Part shown: positions 28,818 to 36,855 of the stretch, piece by piece
How the letters are laid out: every line of letters starts with the position of its first letter
Position numbering within the stretch: the first letter of the stretch is position 1
From: Luteibacter sp. 9135
GTDB lineage: Bacteria > Pseudomonadota > Gammaproteobacteria > Xanthomonadales > Rhodanobacteraceae
DNA length: 64,000 bases
Assembly: GCF_000745005.1 (NCBI RefSeq)
Contig: NZ_JQNB01000001.1
Coordinates: 248,001 to 312,000, forward strand
Direction: 5' to 3'
Position numbers and translations under genes: made by a program
The notes under the pieces: generated by a model
What the model saw: the letters and a program-made list of their open reading frames with translations, nothing else
Told to the model about the DNA's origin: nothing
Database searches by the model: none

Positions 28818-30893
28818 ATGCACAACGCCATTCCGAGACCCGGTCCCGCGGGGAAGATCCTGTGGGCCGCCATTGCGATCGTGGGGGCCTGGTGCCTCGG
28901 CGTCGTCGCCCTCCGCCGGGGCGAGCCGATCAATGCCATCTGGCTGGTGGCGGCCTCCCTCGCGGTGTTCCTGATCGGCTATCGCTTCTATAGCCGCCTG
29001 ATCGCCGACAAGGTGCTGCGCATGGACCCGGGCCGCGCCACGCCGGCCGTGCTACGCAACGACGGGCTGGATTACGTGCCCACCGACAAGTGGGTGGTGT
29101 TCGGGCACCACTTCGCCGCCATCGCCGGTGCCGGCCCCCTGGTCGGCCCCGTGCTGGCCGCGCAGATGGGTTACCTGCCCGGCACGCTATGGATACTGAT
29201 CGGCGTGGTGTTCGCCGGCGCGGTGCAGGATTTCATGATCCTGGGGCTTTCCCTGCGCAGGGACGGTCGCTCGCTGGGTCACATGCTGCGCGCCGAGCTG
29301 GGCGCGGTGCCCGGCGTCATCGCCATGGTGGGCATCCTCGTCCTGATGATGATCGTACTGGCGGTACTGGCACTGGTGGTGGTGAAGGCGCTGACGCACA
29401 GCCCGTGGGGCACGTTCACCGTGGCCGCGACCATCCCCATCGCGCTGCTGATGGGGCTGTACCTGCGCTACGTGCGCCCGGGCCGCATCCTCGAAGTGTC
29501 GATCATCGGCCTGGTGCTGTTGCTGGCGTCCATCTGGTACGGCAAGGCGGTGGCCGATTCGGCGACGTTGGCCCCACTGTTCGACTACGACGCCCGGGCG
29601 CTGGCCTGGTGGCTGATCGGTTATGGCTTTTTCGCTTCCGTGCTGCCGGTGTGGCTGCTGCTCGCCCCCCGGGATTACCTGTCCACCTTCCTCAAGATCG
29701 GCACGATCGCCCTGCTCGCCCTGGCCATCTTCCTTGCCGCACCCACGCTGCAGATGCCCGCGGTCACCCGCTTCATCGACGGCAGCGGGCCGGTCTTCCA
29801 GGGCAACCTTTTCCCGTTCCTGTTCATCACCATCGCGTGCGGCGCCGTCTCCGGATGGCATTCGATCATCGCCTCCGGCACCACGCCCAAGCTGCTCGCC
29901 AACGAGGGCGAGGCCCGCATGGTGGGCTACGGCGGCATGCTGATGGAGGCGTTCGTTGCGATCATGGCGCTGATCGCCGCCTCGTCGCTGCACCCGGGCG
30001 TGTACTTCGCCATGAACTCGCCGGCCGCCCTGGTCGGTGCCACCGCCGAGTCCGCCGCGCAGGCGATCAGCGCCTGGGGTTTCGTGGTCACGCCGGCGGA
30101 GCTGACGGAGACCGCCCGCAATATCGGCGAGAGCACCATCCTGGGCCGCGCCGGCGGCGCCCCCACGCTAGCCGTGGGCATGGCGCAACTGCTGCACGGG
30201 ATCATGCCGGGCGAAGGCATGATGGCCCTGTGGTACCACTACGCCATCCTGTTCGAAGCGCTGTTCATCCTTACCACCGTCGACGCTGGCACCCGCGTGG
30301 GTCGTTTCATGATCCAGGAACTGGCCGGCATGGCCTGGGCGCCGCTGAAACAGACCGACTCCTGGCTGGGCAACGTGGTGGCCACGCTGATCTGCGTGGG
30401 GCTGTGGGGTTATTTCCTCTACCAGGGCGCGGTCGATCCGCTGGGCGGCATCAACACCCTGTGGCCCCTGTTCGGCATCGCCAACCAGATGCTCGCGGCG
30501 ATCGCCCTGATGCTGGCCACCGTGGTGACCGTGAAGCTGAAACGCCAGCGCTATGTGCTGGTGCCGGCGGTGCCGGCCGCCTGGCTGGTGATCTGCACGC
30601 TCACCGCCGGCTGGCAGAAGCTGTTCGACGCGAAGATCAGCTTCACCGCCGCCGCGCAGAAATATGCGGATGCCGCCGCCGCGGGCACCCTGCTGCCGCC
30701 GGCGAAAACCGCGGACGCCATGCAGCGCATCGTCACCAACAACCGCGTGGACATGGCCCTCACCGCCATGTTCATGCTGCTGGTGCTGACCATGCTGTTC
30801 TTCTCCATGCGCGCCGTGCTGCGCGCCTGGCAGGTCGACAGGCCGACCGCCCAGGAAGAACCCCGGGTCGCCTTGTCCAGCGTCGCCCAATAA
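28818..30893 (+). CDS. cstA: Carbon starvation protein CstA (peptide/pyruvate transporter)
   Basis: The 691-residue inner-membrane protein has many hydrophobic spans and typical CstA sequence: DYVPTDKWVVFGHHFAAIAGAGPLVGPVLAAQMGYLPGTLWI and SGWHSIIASGTTPKLL. The family imports peptides or pyruvate when carbon is limiting. I chose the ATG at 28818 (MHNAIPRPG). Its partner ybdD follows at once, the usual cstA-ybdD pair. Confidence 0.95.
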   Translation: MHNAIPRPGPAGKILWAAIAIVGAWCLGVVALRRGEPINAIWLVAASLAVFLIGYRFYSRLIADKVLRMDPGRATPAVLRNDGLDYVPTDKWVVFGHHFAAIAGAGPLVGPVLAAQMGYLPGTLWILIGVVFAGAVQDFMILGLSLRRDGRSLGHMLRAELGAVPGVIAMVGILVLMMIVLAVLALVVVKALTHSPWGTFTVAATIPIALLMGLYLRYVRPGRILEVSIIGLVLLLASIWYGKAVADSATLAPLFDYDARALAWWLIGYGFFASVLPVWLLLAPRDYLSTFLKIGTIALLALAIFLAAPTLQMPAVTRFIDGSGPVFQGNLFPFLFITIACGAVSGWHSIIASGTTPKLLANEGEARMVGYGGMLMEAFVAIMALIAASSLHPGVYFAMNSPAALVGATAESAAQAISAWGFVVTPAELTETARNIGESTILGRAGGAPTLAVGMAQLLHGIMPGEGMMALWYHYAILFEALFILTTVDAGTRVGRFMIQELAGMAWAPLKQTDSWLGNVVATLICVGLWGYFLYQGAVDPLGGINTLWPLFGIANQMLAAIALMLATVVTVKLKRQRYVLVPAVPAAWLVICTLTAGWQKLFDAKISFTAAAQKYADAAAAGTLLPPAKTADAMQRIVTNNRVDMALTAMFMLLVLTMLFFSMRAVLRAWQVDRPTAQEEPRVALSSVAQ

Positions 30894-30903
30894 GGACATG
30901 GCC

Positions 30904-31110
30904 ATGAACCAGACCGCCGCCGGCACGCCGCGCTCATGGTGGAAACGGGTGGTGCAGACCGCCCGCCTCTGCTGTGGCGTGCCCGATTACGATGTCTACG
31001 TGAAGCACCTGCGCGAGCACCATCCCGAGCGCGAGGTGCCCACGTACAAGCAGTTTTTCCGCGAACGGCAGGAAGCCCGTTATCGCGGCACGGGCGGTCG
31101 CTGCTGCTGA
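30904..31110 (+). CDS. ybdD: YbdD/YjiX family small protein
   Basis: The 68-residue protein is the typical CstA companion (DUF466). Diagnostic parts are CCGVPDYDVYVKHLREHHPE and PTYKQFFRERQEARY...GRCC. AAGGA at 30892-30896 is seven bases before the ATG at 30904 but only one base before the in-frame ATG at 30898, so I use 30904. It is likely needed for CstA transport activity. Confidence 0.88.
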   Translation: MNQTAAGTPRSWWKRVVQTARLCCGVPDYDVYVKHLREHHPEREVPTYKQFFRERQEARYRGTGGRCC

Positions 31111-31159
31111 GGGACGACCGTGGGGCCGGGCCCCGATGTCCACCGGGTGCCCGGCCGGC

Positions 31160-31867
31160 TCAGTGCCGGCGGCTCTTGCGCATGTTGGTGCGCGATTCCG
31201 CGATCAGCGTGCGCATCGCTTTGGCCGCCTCGTTGGGGCGACGACGACGGATCGCCTCGTACACCGCCCGGTGCTGGCCGACCGCATAGGCAATGTCGGG
31301 TGCGGTGCGGGCCGACATCACGAAAAAGGTTGCCAGGGCCGTTTCGATCACCGCGAACAAGGCACTGAGCAGTTCGTTGTTGGTCGCTTCCAGCACGGCC
31401 TCGTGGAAACGCAGGTCGGCCGCGGCCCAGTCGTCCAGGTCGTCGGTTTCCTGCATGCCCCGCAGCGCGGCGGCGATCGCTTCCAGTTGCTCGGGCCGAC
31501 GACGACGCGCCGCCGCCATCACCGCGGCCGGCTCGATGATCTCGCGCATCTCGACCAGCTTCTCGACGAAATCGTCGGTGGGCAGCGACGCGCAGCGCCA
31601 GCCCAGCACGTCGGCGTCCAGGTGGTTCCAGTAGCGCGGGTCGCGCACCCGCATGCCGGTCTTCTGCCGGGTCTCGATCAGGCCCTTGGAACCCAGCACC
31701 TTCAAGGCCTCGCGCAGGACGGTACGACTGACCGCCATCTGCTCGGCCAGCACCGCCTCGCCCGGCAGCGGATCGCCCGGACGCAGCACACCACCGACGA
31801 TGGACTCGCCGATTTCCTCGATCACCCGCGCATGCAGGCTCTTCGCACCCGCTGCTCTTGCTGCCAT
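31160..31867 (-). CDS. FadR-family (GntR/FCD) transcriptional regulator
   Basis: The 235-residue regulator has an N-terminal winged helix (GDPLPGEAVLAEQMAVSRTVLREALKVLGSKGLIETRQKTGMRV) and an all-helical FCD effector domain with the metal-ligand pattern DLRFHEAVLEATNN and VGQHRAVYEAI. This subgroup often responds to sugar acids such as galactonate or gluconate. It is divergent from the aldose 1-epimerase gene, with two TGTC(C/G)GACA boxes between them, so it probably represses that gene. Confidence 0.87.
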   Translation of the reverse strand: MAARAAGAKSLHARVIEEIGESIVGGVLRPGDPLPGEAVLAEQMAVSRTVLREALKVLGSKGLIETRQKTGMRVRDPRYWNHLDADVLGWRCASLPTDDFVEKLVEMREIIEPAAVMAAARRRRPEQLEAIAAALRGMQETDDLDDWAAADLRFHEAVLEATNNELLSALFAVIETALATFFVMSARTAPDIAYAVGQHRAVYEAIRRRRPNEAAKAMRTLIAESRTNMRKSRRH

Positions 31868-31942
31868 GACCCCACCCCCTCAGGACGAGGGCCCATCCTA
31901 ACGACGTAACGGCGTTACCGGATGACGCAGCGCAGCTTGTCA

Positions 31943-31972
31943 TTTGTCCGACAAATATGGTCATGTCGGACA
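31943..31972. promoter_or_regulatory. Two FadR/GntR-type operator boxes
   Basis: TTTGTCCGACAAA (31943-31955) is a perfect 13-bp palindrome. ATGTCGGACA (31963-31972) carries the variant TGTCGGACA. The centres are 19 bp apart, close to two helical turns, and about 30-50 bases before the epimerase start. FadR-family proteins bind short TGTnnnACA-type sites, so the neighbouring regulator is the natural candidate. Confidence 0.65.
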
Positions 31973-31999
31973 CCACCAACTCAAGGGAGTCAAGCTGTG

Positions 32000-33133
32000 A
32001 TGAAACCGCTATCCGCGCTGATCTCGGCGATCCTGCTTACGACGACATCCACGGCCGCGCTGGCCGGCCAGGCGTCCAAGGCATCCTTCGGCAGCACGCC
32101 GGATGGCAAGGACGTCACCCTGGTCACCCTCACCAACGGCCACGGTATTACCGCGAAGGTGCTTTCGCTGGGTGCCGCGCTGTACGCCCTGGACCTGCCC
32201 GACCGCAACGGCAAGCCCGGCGATGTGGTGCTCGGCTATCCCGACCTGAAAGGCACCTTCGCCAAGCCGCAGTATTTCGGTGACACCGTGGGCCGCTACG
32301 CCAACCGCATCGCCAAGGGCACGTTCACCCTCGACGGCAAGCAGTACACGGTGCCGGTCAACGACGGCCCCAACTCGCTGCACGGCGGCAAGGTGGGCTT
32401 CGACAAGGTGATCTGGACAGTGGACAAGGTGGAATCCGGGGCCACGCCCAGCGTTACGCTCAGTTACGTCAGCCCGGACGGCGACCAGGGCTATCCCGGC
32501 AAGCTCACCACCACCGCCAAGTACACCCTGGACGACAAGAACCAGCTGACCATCGAGTACACCGCCACCACCGACAAGCCGACCATCGTCAACATCACCA
32601 ACCATACCTACTGGAACCTGGCCGGCGAAGGCCGCGGCAGCGTGATGGACCAGCAGCTGATGATCGCCGGCGACGCCTACCTGCCTACCGATGCCACGGC
32701 CATTCCCACGGGCGAGGTGCGCAACGTGGCCGGCACGGACTTCGATTTCCGCAAGGCCAAGCCGATCGGCCGCGACATACGCGATGCAAAGGAACAGCAA
32801 CTGGTGCTGGGCAAGGGTTACGACCACAACTGGGTGATCTCGCGCAAGGAAGCGGCCCAGCCGCGCGAGGTGGCACGCGTCACCGACCCGAAGAGCGGAC
32901 GCGTGCTTTCGCTGTGGTCGGCGCAGCCCGGGCTGCAGTTCTATTCCGGCAACTTTCTTGACGCCACCACGTCGGGTAAGTCGGGTGGCATCTATCGCCA
33001 GGGCGACGCCTTTGCGCTGGAACCGCAGATCTACCCGGACACCCCGAACCAGCCGGATTTCGGCTCGGCTCGGCTCGATCCAGGCCAGACTTACAAGAAC
33101 ACCATGACTTATAAATTCTCTACGGTGAAGTAA
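32000..33133 (+). CDS. galM: Periplasmic aldose 1-epimerase (galactose mutarotase)
   Basis: The 377-residue enzyme has a signal peptide (MKPLSALISAILLTTTSTAALA) and a full mutarotase domain: VGRYANRIAKGTFTLDGKQY, NDGPNSLHGG, VNITNHTYWNLAG with the catalytic His, FALEPQIYPDTPN with the catalytic Glu, and QFYSGNFL. It interconverts alpha- and beta-anomers of sugars in the periplasm. The ATG at 32000 is preceded by AAGGGAG. The upstream operators suggest sugar-dependent control. Confidence 0.92.
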   Translation: MKPLSALISAILLTTTSTAALAGQASKASFGSTPDGKDVTLVTLTNGHGITAKVLSLGAALYALDLPDRNGKPGDVVLGYPDLKGTFAKPQYFGDTVGRYANRIAKGTFTLDGKQYTVPVNDGPNSLHGGKVGFDKVIWTVDKVESGATPSVTLSYVSPDGDQGYPGKLTTTAKYTLDDKNQLTIEYTATTDKPTIVNITNHTYWNLAGEGRGSVMDQQLMIAGDAYLPTDATAIPTGEVRNVAGTDFDFRKAKPIGRDIRDAKEQQLVLGKGYDHNWVISRKEAAQPREVARVTDPKSGRVLSLWSAQPGLQFYSGNFLDATTSGKSGGIYRQGDAFALEPQIYPDTPNQPDFGSARLDPGQTYKNTMTYKFSTVK

Positions 33134-33172
33134 GTGAGGCTTTGGGGCCTCTTGGCCTCAGGGGCTTCGAGC

Positions 33173-33245
33173 AAGAGCCGGCGGGTGTCACCCTCGTGGC
33201 CACGCCTGCGGCTACCGGCCACGAGGGTGGCACCCGCCGGCTCTT
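33173..33245. repeat. Long hairpin element (29-bp arms)
   Basis: Arms 33173-33201 and 33217-33245 begin and end with AAGAGCCGGCGGGT and ACCCGCCGGCTCTT. They match at 28 of 29 positions; the mismatch would be a G-U pair in RNA. The loop is 15 bases. It lies 39 bases after galM and may act as its terminator, though no T-run follows beyond TTT. The same arm sequence recurs in the element split by the IS at 33564 and 35019. The remaining gap before the IS (33246-33563) holds only two REP-like copies and no supported gene. Confidence 0.85.
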
Positions 33246-33358
33246 TCCAGCACTGAGGTTGCGTGTGGGAGAGCGAAAGAGCTGGGTTTCGCTTCGTTGC
33301 TGGGAACGCTCGCTTGCGTGGTGTGCATGGCATCGGTCGCCTTAGGTACGTCGAGGGT

Positions 33359-33382
33359 TCGCGCACGTGCGTGCGCTCCTAC
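33359..33382 (-). repeat. REP-like element
   Basis: On the minus strand this is GTAGGAGCGCACGCACGTGC followed by GCGA. It keeps the GTAG head with a slightly altered stem, in the repeat-rich gap after galM. Confidence 0.65.
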
Positions 33383-33452
33383 CCCCAGCCGGCAGATCAG
33401 GCGTTGGATATGCCACAACCTGCCCTGCACCTGCGACCTACCTACCCCTGGC

Positions 33453-33475
33453 GTAGGAGCCCACGATGTGGGCGA
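33453..33475 (+). repeat. REP-like element with a co-varied stem
   Basis: GTAGGAGCCCACGATGTGGGC has the stem GCCCAC/GTGGGC instead of GCGCAC/GTGCGC. Both arms changed together, so the hairpin is maintained. It is followed by GAAAAGCCAACAAAGCG as in the other copies. Confidence 0.75.
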
Positions 33476-33563
33476 AAAGCCAACAAAGCGGTGACGCCAC
33501 ACCCTGATCGCTAATCGATTCCCACCACTCGCCGCTCGCCCACCAATCCACCTCGGTGTCGGG

Positions 33564-33580
33564 AAGAGCCGGCGGGTAGC
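33564..33580 (+). repeat. Left piece of the structured repeat interrupted by the IS
   Basis: AAGAGCCGGCGGGTAGC is the outer arm of a second copy of the hairpin repeat. It is cut after AGC by the IS3-type element. The arm resumes at 34817 with the duplicated AGC, and its complement is at 35019-35044. Confidence 0.8.
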
Positions 33581-33640
33581 TGAGGTGGTCTAATCTTTCT
33601 GGACAGTCCGATAGGATTCACGGGCAGAAGGAGGTGAGCT

Positions 33641-33940
33641 ATGGGACGTAAAGAGATATCGCAATCGCAGCGAGACGACGCCGTGCATCTGGTGGTGGCC
33701 GAGGGGCATACGGTACGACAGGTATGCCAGCTGATGGATGTAGGCCCGACAGCGTTGAGGCGCTGGCTGGCGATACATGAAGAGGCTAAGTCGACCGGGG
33801 TTCATGCCCCCACGGCGGCGGATGATCGGCGGCGTATCGTCGAGCTTGAGTCGCAGGTACTTCAGCTAAAGGAGGAGCGCGAACTTTTAAAAAAATCCAT
33901 CGCCTTCTTCGTTCGGGAGAGCGATCGCCCACGGCGGTGA
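33641..33940 (+). CDS. IS3-family transposase OrfA
   Basis: The 99-residue DNA-binding subunit has a helix-turn-helix (GHTVRQVCQLMDVGPTALRRWL) and a leucine-zipper-like coiled coil (RRRIVELESQVLQLKEERELLKKS). GGAGGTGAGCT precedes the ATG. Near its end T_TTA_AAA followed by more A bases (33886-33895) is a canonical -1 frameshift site from which the OrfAB fusion could be made. Confidence 0.92.
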   Translation: MGRKEISQSQRDDAVHLVVAEGHTVRQVCQLMDVGPTALRRWLAIHEEAKSTGVHAPTAADDRRRIVELESQVLQLKEERELLKKSIAFFVRESDRPRR

Positions 33941-34779
33941 TCGACGAGCTGAAGGAGGCCTACCCGGTATCGCGGCTGTGCGAGGCGATGGAATACCCCC
34001 GTAGCAGCTATTACGCCAAGCGGGCAGAAGAGGTACAGCCGGCGGTTGCCGATCCGGCGCTAGTAGCGAGGGTCAAGCAGATTCATCGCCAGAGCCGAGG
34101 CAGTTACGGCACCCGTCGCATGGCGGCTGAGTTGGGTCGCCAAGGCATGCCGACAGGGCGATATCGGGCGCGCACGTTGATGAGGCAGGCCGGTCTATGG
34201 GCCGAGCGGGTGCGTCGGCACGTGTACCGGACGGCGAGCAAGGCGGCTGTGCCGGCCCCCAACCGCCTCGAACGGCAATTCAACGTCGCCCGGCCCGATC
34301 AGGTTTGGGTCGGTGACATTACCTTTGTGCCTACCCGACAGGGTTGGCTCTATCTGGCCGTTGTCGTGGATCTTTATGCACGCCGGATCGTGGGCTGGGC
34401 CTTTTCAACCCGGCCGAATGCACAGCTGGCCGTTGCCGCCCTGGACATGGCAATCAGAGAGAGGAAACCGTCGGGGAATCTCATGTTCCACTCCGATCAA
34501 GGTGCGCAGTACAACAGTTTTGACTTTCTCGGACGCCTCAAGGCCCTGGGGATTACCCAAAGTATGAGCAGGCGCGGCAACTGTTGGGATAACGCGGTTG
34601 CCGAGCGCGTCTTCGCCACGTTGAAAACCGAATGGGTGACATCGACTTACAGCAACCGCGATGAAGCCCAAAGCGACATCACTGTTTTCTTGACGTCGTA
34701 CTACAACTACCGGCGCCTACATGCGGCCAACGGGCAGGTGCCGCCAGCCATTTACGAGATGATGGCGGCCCGAAAATAA
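33937..34779 (+). CDS. IS3-family transposase OrfB (DDE integrase)
   Basis: The 280-residue catalytic subunit has an N-terminal HTH_21-like part and an rve integrase core. The triad is Asp127 (WVGDITFVPT), Asp187 (FHSDQGAQY) and Glu223 (AVAERVFATLKTEW), with the normal 35-residue spacing between the last two. The GTG start at 33937 overlaps the OrfA stop (GTGA). The frame is also open upstream to 33850, so it can be reached by -1 frameshifting from OrfA. Confidence 0.94.
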   Translation: MIDELKEAYPVSRLCEAMEYPRSSYYAKRAEEVQPAVADPALVARVKQIHRQSRGSYGTRRMAAELGRQGMPTGRYRARTLMRQAGLWAERVRRHVYRTASKAAVPAPNRLERQFNVARPDQVWVGDITFVPTRQGWLYLAVVVDLYARRIVGWAFSTRPNAQLAVAALDMAIRERKPSGNLMFHSDQGAQYNSFDFLGRLKALGITQSMSRRGNCWDNAVAERVFATLKTEWVTSTYSNRDEAQSDITVFLTSYYNYRRLHAANGQVPPAIYEMMAARK

Positions 34780-34816
34780 CGCCCTATCGGGTGTCCAGAA
34801 ATACTTGACCACGACA

Positions 34817-35044
34817 AGCCCCCTCGGGGCCGGTAGCCGCAGGCGAGGGCTTCGAACGGACAATGCCGCGTAGCGGGGCCGGCCAGGACGGCCGGCCGTT
34901 TCCGCTGAGACAGGATGTCGAATCGGAAACCCCCGTTCGAAGCCCGACCCGGCCCGCAGGGCAATTAATACACGGCCGCGGAGCGGCCTTTCCCTAGCGG
35001 GTCGCCGCAGGCGTGGCACCGAGGGGGGCTACCCGCCGGCTCTT
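34817..35044. repeat. Main part of the structured repeat interrupted by the IS
   Basis: Starting from the duplicated AGC, the DNA resumes the outer arm (AGCCCCCTCGGGG). It then holds nested inverted pairs: GGGCTTCGAACGG (around 34848) against CCGTTCGAAGCCC (around 34933), and GGCCGGCC palindromes. It closes with CCGAGGGG and ACCCGCCGGCTCTT (35019-35044), complementary to the left piece at 33564. I see no gene in this ~300-base stretch. Its pairing suggests a large folded repeat related to the hairpin at 33173. Confidence 0.75.
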
Positions 35045-35085
35045 GCCCCAGAGCCCAAGGCTAAACGCGATGCCGAAAGCGAGTC

Positions 35086-35988
35086 CTACCCCACCTCATG
35101 ATGCAAAGCCTCAGCCGGCCGACGCCGACGAAAGCGTGGCGCCAGCTCGACCAAGTACATAGCCGCCAGTACCAGCCCGCCACCGACCACCATCCGCACC
35201 GTCAGCGCATCCACCCCCAGCACCACGGCAAACCCCGCCGCGAACACCGGTTCGGTGGTCATCACGATGGCCGCGCGCGTGGCGGGCATGTGCGACTGTG
35301 CCCAGGTCTGCACCAGCAGGGCGAACGCGCCCGCGATCAGCGCCATGTACAGCACCGCCACCCATGCCTTACCGTCGGGCGGCAACGCCGGACCGTGGTG
35401 GGGCGCGGTGGCGGTAAGGCAGACCGCGGCGATGCCGACCATCTGTACCGCGGACATGCCAAACGCGCTCCCGGGCTTCGACCAGTGGCCCAACCCTACG
35501 ATATGCAGCGCATATAGCGCCGCCGACGCCAGCGTCAGTAGCACGCCCAGGTCGACGGTGAAGCCGTTCAACGCCAGCACGCCGAGCCCCACCGTCGCCA
35601 GCACGGCGGCGAACCAGGTGCTTACCGGCATGCGCTGGCGGAACAGCAGCAGGGCGAGGATGGGCGTGATGACGACATACATGCCGGTGACGAAACCGCT
35701 GACGCTGGGCGACGTGAGCGCCAGGCCTTCGGTCTGCAACCACTGAGCGAAGCCGTAGAGCACGCCCAACCCGAGGCCACGCCAGCGCTCGACACGGCCC
35801 AGCCGCCACACCGGCACGGCGAACACCGCAAGCATAACGACGGCGGCGATGGCGAAACGGACGGCCAGGAAATCGACCACCGCCATGCGGCCGACGACAT
35901 CCTTGATGAGCACGAAAGTGGAGCCCCAGATCGCCGTGACGGCGAGCAGGCCCAGTGTGGCGACACCGCTGCCCTTTGCGGCGCTCAC
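35086..35988 (-). CDS. EamA/DMT-family exporter
   Basis: The 300-residue membrane protein has ten predicted spans in two EamA repeats: LLAVTAIWGSTFVLIKDVV with AVRFAIAAVVM opens the first, YALHIVGLGHW and AIVMTTEPVFAAGFAVVLG mark the second. Family members export metabolites or amino acids; the substrate is unknown. The start is GTG at 35988, overlapping the glycosyltransferase stop (GTGA), so the two genes are translationally coupled. The frame upstream of this GTG is not convincing. Confidence 0.85.
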   Translation of the reverse strand: MSAAKGSGVATLGLLAVTAIWGSTFVLIKDVVGRMAVVDFLAVRFAIAAVVMLAVFAVPVWRLGRVERWRGLGLGVLYGFAQWLQTEGLALTSPSVSGFVTGMYVVITPILALLLFRQRMPVSTWFAAVLATVGLGVLALNGFTVDLGVLLTLASAALYALHIVGLGHWSKPGSAFGMSAVQMVGIAAVCLTATAPHHGPALPPDGKAWVAVLYMALIAGAFALLVQTWAQSHMPATRAAIVMTTEPVFAAGFAVVLGVDALTVRMVVGGGLVLAAMYLVELAPRFRRRRPAEALHHEVG

Positions 35989-36839
35989 CGGCGCCGGCGT
36001 AACAGCTGGCCGGGAATCTTGACGAGGAAGTGCGCCCAGATGCCCAGCCACACGATCAGCCGCACGAGCGGGTTGCGTGCCGCCGCATCGTGGCGCCGGA
36101 ACCATAGGTACATGCTGCGGTGCTTGTGCCGGCTGACGAAGACCGGCCGGTGGCGGCTGGACCCCCCCTTGCCGTGAAGCACCCGTACGTCGCCGGCCAG
36201 CAACACACGGTAACCGCCGTCACGCACGCGGCGGCACAGGTCCATGTCCTCGCAGTGGAGGAAGAAGGTTTCGTCGAAGCCGCCCACCCGCTCGAACACA
36301 TTGCGCGGGATAAGCAGGAGGGCGCCGGAAACGATCTCGACTTCCTCGGCACCCTGTGGCATCGGTCCGTGGATATCGATGCCGCCGTCACCGCCACGCC
36401 CCAGCTTGGTACGCAGCGCGCGTGCCATCAGGGGATCGCGTCGCCGCGATGCGGGATCGGGGTGCCCTTCGCTGTCGCACACCACCGCGCCCACGATGCC
36501 CGTATGGACGTCCATATAGGCGATCATGCGCGCCAGTGTATCGGGCTGCACCAGGCAGTCGGGGTTCAACACCAGCAGGCGCTCGCCGCGCGCATGCAGC
36601 GCGCCGCGGTTCACCGCCGCGCCGAAGCCCAGGTTGGCCCGGTTGTAGACCACACGGACGCGCTCGTCGCGTGCGTAAGCGCGGTCCAGTGATTCGGGCA
36701 CGCCGTCGGCCGAGCCGTTGTCGACCACGATGACCTCGACCGGCACCTCGCTGGCGAGTGCGTGCTCGACGCACTCGCGGGTGAACGGGCCACTGTCCGC
36801 GAGGACGACGATGACGCTGGTGAGGTCGGGCGTGGTCAC
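35985..36839 (-). CDS. Family 2 glycosyltransferase (WbbL-like)
   Basis: The 284-residue GT-A enzyme has VIVVLADSGP, VEVIVVDNGSADGVPESL and NRANLGFGAAVNRGALHARGERLLVLNPDCLV, with the DxD-like region. FFLHCEDMDLCRRVRDGGYRV (ED acceptor motif) and a basic, hydrophobic C-terminus (LVRLIVWLGIWAHFLVKIPGQLLRRRR) follow, which may attach to the membrane. It resembles rhamnosyltransferases of cell-surface polysaccharide synthesis. The acceptor is unknown. No other polysaccharide genes are close. Confidence 0.88.
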   Translation of the reverse strand: MTTPDLTSVIVVLADSGPFTRECVEHALASEVPVEVIVVDNGSADGVPESLDRAYARDERVRVVYNRANLGFGAAVNRGALHARGERLLVLNPDCLVQPDTLARMIAYMDVHTGIVGAVVCDSEGHPDPASRRRDPLMARALRTKLGRGGDGGIDIHGPMPQGAEEVEIVSGALLLIPRNVFERVGGFDETFFLHCEDMDLCRRVRDGGYRVLLAGDVRVLHGKGGSSRHRPVFVSRHKHRSMYLWFRRHDAAARNPLVRLIVWLGIWAHFLVKIPGQLLRRRR

Positions 36840-36855
36840 CGTGGCGTGCGGCGGA

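Larger units (their letters stand above)
33581..34816 (+). mobile_element. IS3-family insertion sequence, 1236 bp, intact
   Basis: The element has two overlapping transposase frames and imperfect terminal inverted repeats: left TGAGGTGGTCTAATCTTTCT, right (complement) TGTCGTGGTCAAGTATTTCT, both continuing GGACA. It starts TG and ends CA as IS3 elements do. It is flanked by AGC on both sides (33578-33580 and 34817-34819), a 3-bp target duplication. Both frames are open and the DDE triad is complete, so it may be active. The insertion split a structured repeat and not a gene. Confidence 0.93.
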
